This document shows positions 17,791 to 25,700 of a stretch of DNA of 64,000 nucleotides, piece by piece (the stretch's first letter is position 1; the number at the start of each line of letters is the position of its first letter). The stretch is from Nematostella vectensis (taxonomy: Eukaryota > Cnidaria > Anthozoa > Actiniaria > Edwardsiidae). The stretch lies in assembly GCF_932526225.1 (NCBI RefSeq), contig NC_064038.1, positions 15,865,575 to 15,929,574 on the forward strand. The letters run 5' to 3'. The notes beneath the pieces were generated by a model. That model was not told where the DNA came from, searched no databases, and worked only from the letters and a program-made list of their open reading frames with translations. The translations under genes were made by a program, and so were the position numbers.

Positions 17791-17876
17791 TCGAATTTTT
17801 TTAGACGTGTTAATTCACATCTACTCCGAACTGACAGTTTTCTGGAAATCCTGATTTCTCTGGAAATCAGGAGACA

Positions 17877-18803
17877 TCATACCACACCAGGCGTACCCAG
17901 GACTGTGGCCACTTCTCTCGCTTTCCTACTGATGGTTAACTCGGAGACGCCCGTTCTCTCGGATAATTTTTTAAGTGTAATATCGACCCCCTTTAGCCGT
18001 ACCCAGTAATAGGTTAAAGCGACCGCAAAGGATTGTGGGCGAGCGCGATTCAACTCAGACGAGCGATTCTTAGATCTGTAGTAGAGTTGGACCACCTCTC
18101 CCTTCTGTGCGGGGGACGCCGAGAATCTATCCATCACATCGCGAATGTGGTCCACGACGGTGGGAGACGTTCCGTGTAGTAAGTAATCTTTAGGCGCGTT
18201 AATACTAAAGATTTTTAGACCCTTAAGGCAACTCTTCCTGCTCAATCCAAAAGTCTCCATCAAGGTTTTCGGTGTCTGACACTTACCGGACATCTTGTAG
18301 GCGTAGTAGATACACGCAAAGACGATCGCCTTCCGTGGGTCGCCGCGAAAAATCTGGCCTTTCGTCACCTGAGTGTATATCTCGTTAGCTTTGGCTACAA
18401 TTACCCCGCTAAAACCCATGTCCTCCACATCCTTGTCAATATTTCTATCCTCAGACCTACGTACCTGGACCCGACTTGGATCCGAAGACCGTTTGCCGTC
18501 GGAATGTCCGTAAAAACCCCATTCCCTTTCGTGCGCGATCACGCGCTGCATCTGCTCCCCGCACTCTAAGCAACTAGTGACCCCGTCTTCTGTGACTAGG
18601 TTGTCATGATTGCAAAGGGTGTTACTACTATCCTCGTCTCCCAAGGAGGCTCTACTAGTCTCGTATTCGGTGAGGGCTCGGTCAAACAGTGCAAACTCCG
18701 ACACGAGGATGGGGGCGTCGACCTCGGGCACCAGCCCGTTGGGGATATTGTATGGTGGTGGTGACCGATCTTCAACCGTGCGTTCAACTGTTCGTTCCTC
18801 CAT
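17877..18803 (-). CDS. TFIIB-like transcription initiation factor
   Basis: 308 aa. A zinc ribbon at residues 64-81 has C64-x-H66...C78-x2-C81 (LCNHDNLVTEDG, then VTSCLECG). It is followed by a linker and two cyclin-like folds, at about 130-205 (DPRKAIVFACIYYAYKMSG) and 215-305 (RPQSFAVALTYYWVRLKG, ending with a helix-turn-helix TGVSELTISRKAREV). This order is that of TFIIB, which recruits RNA polymerase II to promoters. Large nucleocytoplasmic DNA viruses are known to encode TFIIB homologues, but I do not know one as a standard Polinton gene. The upstream 75 bp duplicate the polB upstream region. It probably directs transcription from the element's uniform promoters. That is inference. Confidence 0.85.
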   Translation of the reverse strand: MEERTVERTVEDRSPPPYNIPNGLVPEVDAPILVSEFALFDRALTEYETSRASLGDEDSSNTLCNHDNLVTEDGVTSCLECGEQMQRVIAHEREWGFYGHSDGKRSSDPSRVQVRRSEDRNIDKDVEDMGFSGVIVAKANEIYTQVTKGQIFRGDPRKAIVFACIYYAYKMSGKCQTPKTLMETFGLSRKSCLKGLKIFSINAPKDYLLHGTSPTVVDHIRDVMDRFSASPAQKGEVVQLYYRSKNRSSELNRARPQSFAVALTYYWVRLKGVDITLKKLSERTGVSELTISRKAREVATVLGTPGVV

Positions 18804-18817
18804 TTTATTAGACTGTT

Positions 18818-18836
18818 CACGTCTTTAAACCACTTT
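18818..18836 (-). promoter_or_regulatory. Early-type promoter motif of TFIIB-like gene
   Basis: Minus strand AAGTGGTTTAAAGACGTGA. The core ends 20 nt before the ATG at 18803. Confidence 0.65.
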
Positions 18837-18839
18837 TCA

Positions 18840-18893
18840 AAGGCCTTCTAGATGTGAAGCTGAGAGGCTAGCCCCCTCGAGCTCCCCCTAGGT
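18840..18893 (-). repeat. Dispersed palindrome/leader copy upstream of TFIIB-like gene
   Basis: The reverse complement reads TAGGGGGAGCTCGAGGGGGC, then TAGCCTCTCAGCTTCACATC. It is virtually identical to 3692-3733. It is separated from the right terminal repeat by the small membrane-protein gene, so it is an internal duplication and not part of a continuous TIR. Confidence 0.75.
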
Positions 18894-18925
18894 GGGGTCT
18901 AAAGTCTCCGCACCACATTCGTGGA

Positions 18926-19186
18926 CTAGTATCTTACCCATCTTTTTTCGTCATACCGTGGCATGGAGACTAACATTGCTAGAACACCAAGGACAATTGT
19001 CGCCGCTCCGGCCACAAACCCAACGGGGTCGAAGCTTCCGTATTCTGAGTCTTCATAGTAATCAGCGTCACAACAGCAGTGTTCAGGCCCCGCATCCGCA
19101 GTGTTACTCACATCCACCTCCGGCACCGAACAACCGCCGGCGGTAGCCGCACCATTTCTAATCTTAACCTCCGTCTTTAATGTCAT
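18926..19186 (-). CDS. Small single-pass membrane protein
   Basis: 86 aa from the ATG at 19186. A longer frame to 19258 would start upstream of the promoter motif. The N-terminal half contains CSVPEVDVS and an HCCCD cluster followed by an acidic/Tyr stretch. A single hydrophobic helix (about 57-77, GFVAGAATIVLGVLAMLVSM) is followed by a short basic tail. No family is recognised. The ectodomain-like Cys-rich half plus one membrane helix would fit a small surface or membrane protein. It is the outermost right-end gene. Confidence 0.6.
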   Translation of the reverse strand: MTLKTEVKIRNGAATAGGCSVPEVDVSNTADAGPEHCCCDADYYEDSEYGSFDPVGFVAGAATIVLGVLAMLVSMPRYDEKRWVRY

Positions 19187-19204
19187 TTTATCTAGGACCC
19201 CATA

Positions 19205-19222
19205 CGTCTTTAGACCAGAATA
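19205..19222 (-). promoter_or_regulatory. Promoter motif of the right-end membrane-protein gene
   Basis: Minus strand CTGGTCTAAAGACGTATG, a variant of the early-type motif. The core ends 22 nt before the ATG at 19186. Confidence 0.55.
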
Positions 19223-19246
19223 GCCTCCCGAGCTCCCCCTAAGTGC
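19222..19246 (-). repeat. Dispersed palindrome copy near the right end
   Basis: The reverse complement reads TTAGGGGGAGCTCGGGAGGC, then TATT. It is a shortened copy of the block at 3692-3720. Confidence 0.6.
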
Positions 19247-19253
19247 AGCACGT

Positions 19254-19520
19254 GACAAAGTGATTGACAGGTGGGCGTGGCTATCACATTACAAAGTGAT
19301 TGACAGGTCCTTGACAAAGTGATTGACAGGTCCTTGACAAAATGATTGACAGGTTTTTGACAAAGTGATTGACAGGTGGGCGTGGTCGTCACGTGACAAA
19401 GTGATTGACAGGTTTTTTTACAAAGTGATTGACAGGTGGGCGTGGCTATCACGTGACAAAGTGATTGACAGGTGGGCTTGGCTATCACGTGACAAAGTGA
19501 TTGACAGGTGGGCTTGGTCG
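19254..19520 (-). repeat. Tandem 23-bp repeats inside right TIR
   Basis: About eleven copies of the inverted unit (acaaagtgattgacaggt), alternating with short TTGACAA and with GTCACGTGAC spacers. The array is homologous to 3408-3685 but with a different number and order of variants. Confidence 0.8.
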
Positions 19521-19658
19521 TGCAAGAGATCTCTGGCAAACTCGCGCATGCGCAGGTCGCGGGGCTTGGCGGAGGTGTGCGGAGACTTTTGCGCCATTTT
19601 TGAAATGAAATTTGGGGAGATCAAAAAGTTGCGCCAGCTGCGCCAAAATCCTACTACT
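19490..19658 (-). repeat. Right terminal inverted repeat
   Basis: It is the inverse of 3257-3425 with one or two differences, ending ...AATCCTACTACT. The TAAAA target copy follows at 19659-19663. Confidence 0.9.
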
Positions 19659-19781
19659 TAAAAGAATAACAACTGAACACACACAGCCGGTTTTTTTTCT
19701 TTAGCATATGGTATACCTGTGGCATACCCGAGCCCGCCATGTATTTGACCAGCGGGGTTACTTTTGGCGCTCAAATCCAAA
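19659..19781. promoter_or_regulatory. SKA1 upstream region interrupted by the element
   Basis: Only 123 bp lie between the right end of the element and the SKA1 start codon. The stretch begins with the TAAAA target copy and shows no TATA box. It must contain the SKA1 transcription start or its core promoter unless that lies further upstream in the element or beyond it. Confidence 0.45.
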
Positions 19782-22700
19782 ATGGCTTCGTTGGATGAAA
19801 TCTTCGAAACTTTTGCAGCAAAAACATCTAACCTAAAACGATGCATGGATATCCGAAATGCAGGTAAAGTCGTCCGGGCTTCATTTTCTTTCTCTCTTTG
19901 TACAGCTTTCCATTTCAAACCTATGTCCTTGGCTTCCGATTTTATTATTTTGCTAAGACATATAGGATTTGTCTCACTTATCCCACCTGGTTTTCTTCCC
20001 TAAACTGGGTCTGTTATTTTAGATATTTTATCATGGTAAGGGTCGGGGTGTGAAGACCCTTCATACATAGCTGTTTAACCCAACTTGGACATAAATCTTG
20101 TGAAATCGGATAAAATCGGAGTAAATATATAAAAACAAAATATGTAATGTAAATATGTAAAAAAAAAAAATAACGAAAAAAAGAAAACAAAAAAAACAAG
20201 AGAGCCAATGCGGGTGAAGACAAAGAACGTATGAACATTCTTACAAAAATTAGGCTTATGATAAGGCCCAAAATCGTGTGACAGAGTAGACAGCTATGCT
20301 TGATGACATTTCTCATTGGCTTTTTCGAAATGTTTACGGTGTCCAAGCCGAATCTGATTGGTCAAAGTTGTTCAGCATAGCCCTCTTCCTGTGTCCTCAA
20401 TGTAATAAATTTCAAATTTTTCATTAACAAGATTTTTGGCCAAGCATTGCTTGACAATAAACTAAAATAAGCTTCCATCATGTTGATATTGTGTAGCGAA
20501 ATCGCCCGCATGCATGTGTGACCTTCACGCCATAGACAGGGAGATGGGCTACCTGGAGCAAGGGCTGCAAGAGCTCAGAAGCATTGTTGATGAAGAAAAA
20601 AGGAAGCTGGGACAGGCTAGGGTATTATTATCTTAATGTTTTCCTCTAGTAAGAGACCTTAAAACCTTATAAAAGTAAATTAAAACCCTTGCTTGATTAT
20701 AATTGGTTGATATTGATTAACAACGACTAATCGAAAGAAACACAAGATCATCAGCTATTTACATACATTGTTTGAAATCCATTTACAGGTGCATAGCTAG
20801 GCAGCCAAAATGGGTTTTTTGACACATTTGCTTCCTTTCTTGGTTATCAAAAAGTAGCATTTTTCTATAAAAGATCTACTACATCTTTGACAGAGGAAAC
20901 ATACATGATAATATATAATGATTATCCCCAAATTCTGTTGTTACTGTATTCAACCCTCTGGTCCCTAATCTATTGTTTAAAGGCCTGGCTAAATTAGAAG
21001 ATTTGTTGTGTGTGGTATGTAGCATGAAGCAAGTTTAGTTGTTTTGTTACTGCCAAAAAATAGTGTGTGATAAATTTTGTCACATGTAACACAAGAAAGT
21101 TTCTATGCCAGACATTTTTGTGTTGCAAAAACAATATATGGCACGCTGTTATGTTTTCTTTCGGGGGGTGGCTAAACTAGGAGATGTCTCCTTTACCAGA
21201 CCTTAACTACAAAGCTTTCTTGACGACAGGGCTATTTCACTTCTGAACATAATAACAATATGTCTGCAATTTATGACTGTACACGCCTTCCATTTAAGGC
21301 CTTAAAGGATGTCACTGACAGATATAAAGACTGGTTGCAGCATGCAGCTAATAACCTACCGCGTCACCTACCAGGTCAAACAATCAAGGATTGCAGGTAA
21401 TAACCTACCGCGTCACCTACCAGGTCAAACAATCAAGGATTGCAGGTAATAACCTACCGCGTCACCTACCAGGTCAAACAATCAAGGATTGCAGGTAATA
21501 ACCTACCGCGTCACCTACCAGGTCAAACAATCAAGGATTGCAGGTAATAACTACCAGGTCACCTACCAGGTCAAACAATCAAGGATTGCAGCTAATAACC
21601 TACAGTACCACATCACCTACCAGGTCAAACAATCAGGGATTGCAGGTAATAACCTACCGCGTCACCTACCAGGTCAAACAATCAAGGATTGCAGGTAATA
21701 ACCTACCCCGTCACCTACCAGGTCAAACAATCAAGGATTGCAGGTAATAACCTACCACGTCAAACAATCAAGGATTGCAGGTAATAACCTACCAGGTCAA
21801 ACAATCGAGAATTGCAGGTAATAACCTACCGCGTCACCTACCAGGTCAAACGACGAAAGATTGCAGGTAATTGGACCTGCAAACATGACAGGGTTGTCAC
21901 TTCTCGCTCTACTTTAGAAAAACTTAAGAAATGCAAGGGGTGGACCATTTCGTTTTTGAGGCATGGGGAAGGTATTTTTATTTAGCAGGGGCCGGTTCCT
22001 GAAAAGAGGATTAGCTTATGCCCGGATTAAGCGCTATTCTAGGCATAAATCCACTATGCTAGGCATAGCTATTCCGGGTATAAATATCGGTTCCTGAAAG
22101 CACAAGTTATGCAGGGAATAGCTATTCCCAGCATAAATGTTTAATCCCTAGATTAGCGAGTGGAAAACCAGTTTTGGCGGGAAAATACGGCAACGCGCGC
22201 GCGTTTTTTTCTTTTTATTTGCGGGAAACCTGTGTAAACAAACGTTGACTTCCTCGGAAAATTTCCAAAAGGCACGCTTAAAAAACAACTAAAAATGTCA
22301 CAAAATAGCACCGTGGAGGATACAAAACCAGACAAGCGAAAGCGAAAGCCAAATTTTTCTCAAAGAGAGTTAAACGTCATCACCGAGAGCGTTGAGGCCA
22401 AAAAAGACATATTGCAGTCTAAGTTTACTAACAACCTTACAAACCAAATGAAGCAGAAAGTGTGGTTGGACATCACCGCAAAGGTGAATGCCGTGGGTGT
22501 GGCTTACCGCACTGTGGAAGAGGTCAGGGTTAAATGGAAGGCGCTGTTCAGCGTGGCAAAAAAGAATACTCCGTTGCCAAGAAGGGAAAGCGACAGACTG
22601 GCGGGGGTCCGCCGCCGAAGGAGCCCTCCGAAATAAGCAAGCAAATAGTGGAGGTTTATGACAACACGCCGGGGTTCTCCGGGATCGAAGGAGGGTTCGA

Positions 22701-25700
22701 GACAGGTATTATTTGTGTTTTGAATATTATTCATATTCATGATACAGTCATGTGATTATGTCACGTTACTCTACGCGCAACGCCTGTCGGAATTTCACAC
22801 AGCCATGTTTGTATAACATTACAAACGGGGGTAGAACGAAGCAAAATCTCCAAACATCAAAAAGAAAATCTAATATATCGCCTGTCTATGTAAGACTTAC
22901 GTCCCGAAAGATAAGTATTCCTCTGCTAATAGTTGAACACGTATTATAATCCTTAAAAGCATTAAGTGAAGTCATCTGTTTATGCAGGGGTATAGGAACT
23001 TTTTGGCAAAACACAGTAACAAGTGGTTTTCTCTACTGCGAAATTAACGGTTCATTCTACCTCACCAGTTCATCCGAACGAAAAATATTTTCCTTTTAAT
23101 TCTCAGCATAACTATAATCAAATACAACAACTGATAAACATTTGGGTGTTTGTTTTAGAACACTGTTGACTTATGTCAACTACTAACAATAGATATTACA
23201 TAATTCTACATACCGAAGCATGACTTGTCATGCTACTCTGACATAACCTTACATAACGACATAACGACACACCTTCGAAAAAAAATGAAGATTAATTTCT
23301 CTTGTTCTACCAGTTTTGCTGTTGATTGTAGTGTTTAGATAAGTTAATGCCAATCATGTAGTTTGAGCTATCCTTATATGAAGTCCCTTTTTGTATTTTG
23401 ACATGAAGGCCTCAACTTCAGGCGATATTTCCAAACATATCTTATCAAAAGACCAGTCCTTAAATTGAAATTGGTTGATAACCTCAATGAATTGATATCG
23501 ATTGGATTGGAAGTTCGATAATAATTTATACTCAAACAACCCTGCATTAGTCTGTCAAATATATCGATTACATCAGGAATTTTCAAAAGATAGACTTCTA
23601 ATTGTGCCACAAATCGAAAGCTTCACTTGAGAAACCCTTTCACTTGCTGTATTATATGAAACATTTTCTCACCCTGATTTCGCATTTTGCAAGGAGTTTC
23701 CTAATTATATAAGCATATAGTGAAGCACCGAACTTCCCTCCTTGCACCTATAGTCTTGCCAACAAAACCTGTGATCTTCGGAATTCCAAAAACATGAAGC
23801 ACTAAATATTTGACAATCCAGGCACGTAGCTAGAATTGCTGGAGGGAAACTGTGCAATGGTGATTCCTAAGAGAAATACATCTTTACACACTCTTTTTTC
23901 TACAAAGACCTTTTTTTTAAGAATGCTGTGTCGTATTTTGTCTGTATGGAATGTGTAGTTTATTCAGTCATCAATAAAGAAATCAATATTTCTTGACTGT
24001 CTCAATTGAAAAATCGATAAATATCAATTGACCTCCAATTTTTTTGCTATTGATTATGATTGATTGCCGATGCATTTAGTTAATTTTGTCGACTAGAATC
24101 AATTAATGTAGATTATTGGTTCTATCGATTGAACACACCGGGCATGAATAAAGCAAATAACTACCTGCAGACAGCTATTCATGATTTTCCTTGTTGCTGT
24201 TGTCTGACTTGATTTAAAGCACAACCAGTAAGGCTGGAACGCCTGAGCAGAATGTTTATTGTCTTGTGATGAATCAGAAGTGAGAATTCAACAGACTCGT
24301 ACTACTATTTGTTGAAAAAAAAATGCATTCCATGCATTTCTGCTTTTCACGGTTTTACTGGTGACGCTGTAAATGCATTTCTCTCTAAATTCAATGTGTG
24401 TGCTACTCTGATGTCTTACTTTATTACTGTAGGAGAAAATATCTACCAAGAACTGCTGGAAACATCAGAAGATGTAGTGGGTGATGAGTTCCCCACAATT
24501 GCATTTGATGATATTGTAGAAGAGCCGACTATTGCTGTCCTTGCTGAAGCCCCTGTCCCTAAGAGTAACAAGAGAAAGAAAAGGTACACTGCAGATGATT
24601 TACTTACCCTGCAGTGTGAAACTCTCCAACTGCAGAAAGAGTATATAATAATGAAGAAGGAGAAATTAGCTCAAGAGTTAAGGGTCTTGAAAATGTCTAA
24701 TTCTCAAGACCTTTAACTCTTTAGATTTTTTTACAAGCTGTTTGGAATAGTATTCTTAGGGTTTGGGATATAGGCTCTGAGCAATGATGTCATGCTTGAG
24801 GCTATTTCGGGCAAGTTAGCCATGTTTGGATTTCAAAGAGATTCAGTGCATTGCTTTCGGCTAGTGAAAATTGTAATCTGGATTTCTTTTTTTATGTTTT
24901 AAAATAATGTTGACGGATCTAGTCAGAATGGCATGGCAATGAAAATCAAACAAGCAAGTGTAAATATAAAGCAAAGTCTCCAAGAGAGTGAAGTCTACAA
25001 GACACTTCACAGGATGACATCTTCCATTTAAAAATAATGAATAAAAGCCTTAAAAAATACTTCAAAAACAATGACAATTATACGTAAACTGTACAGTCAA
25101 CAAGAATATCTGAAGTCATTTTAAAACATATTTTTTGGCTAGCATTGAATCTAGAACTCTTCGGGCTTACTTTGTGTCATGATCGGTGCAGATAAAAGTT
25201 ATCATAAATGTTCAAATCGCAGGCAAAGTCAATGCAAACTCTCAATGTATACTCTAGAATAATTTGAGAGCCAAATACCTTCATGACACAGTGAGAAATT
25301 AGGGTTTGAAGTGGTAGCAAGCTTATCTTTTACTCGAAAGCCATATTTTGCCACAAAAATGCCCACAGCACATGTTCAGTCAAAATATCTGCTCTTTGCT
25401 TGATACATGCCTTTTACACTTCCAAACAAAATCTAAAGACAGCGGCCGTAGCGCACATGACGTCACATGCTCAGAGCCGTGACAACTGGAAGATTAGGGT
25501 TTAGGGAGTAGAGTCTGTACTCAAATCTAATCAAAAGATAAGGTAACCTTACAGAGTCATTCCTGGGCCAGCTGTGAATTTGCTACTGACATTTGAACTA
25601 GGATAATTCAAACTCCCTGTTAACTCAAAGTGAGTTTGTTTTGGTTTTAGATTAGCTCTAATCTGAGCAACATCCTAAAAGTAATTCAAAATTCAATGGT

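Larger units (their letters stand above)
3257..19658. mobile_element. Polinton/adintovirus-like integrated DNA virus element, complete
   Basis: This is a 16,402-bp element bounded by inverted repeats that begin AGTAGTAGGATT and end AATCCTACTACT, flanked by TAAAA. It encodes DNA polymerase B, a DDE integrase, a probable double-jelly-roll capsid protein, a packaging ATPase and twelve further genes, all without stops or frameshifts. PolB plus rve integrase plus capsid/ATPase genes within inverted repeats is the known hallmark of Maverick/Polinton elements and adintoviruses. Against the usual gene set, I cannot find an adenovirus-like cysteine protease, and there is a TFIIB homologue. Intact genes and near-identical ends suggest recent insertion. 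Whether it makes virions is unknown. Confidence 0.9.

Noticed and set aside
17421-17854. Plus-strand frames of 95-127 codons
   Set aside because: Antisense shadows of the ankyrin gene, made open by its GC-rich third positions.
3257-19658. An adenain/Ulp1-like maturation protease among the element's unassigned genes
   Set aside because: I looked for a His...Asp/Glu...Cys catalytic arrangement with the typical GNHW-like context and saw none. Absence is reported, not proven.
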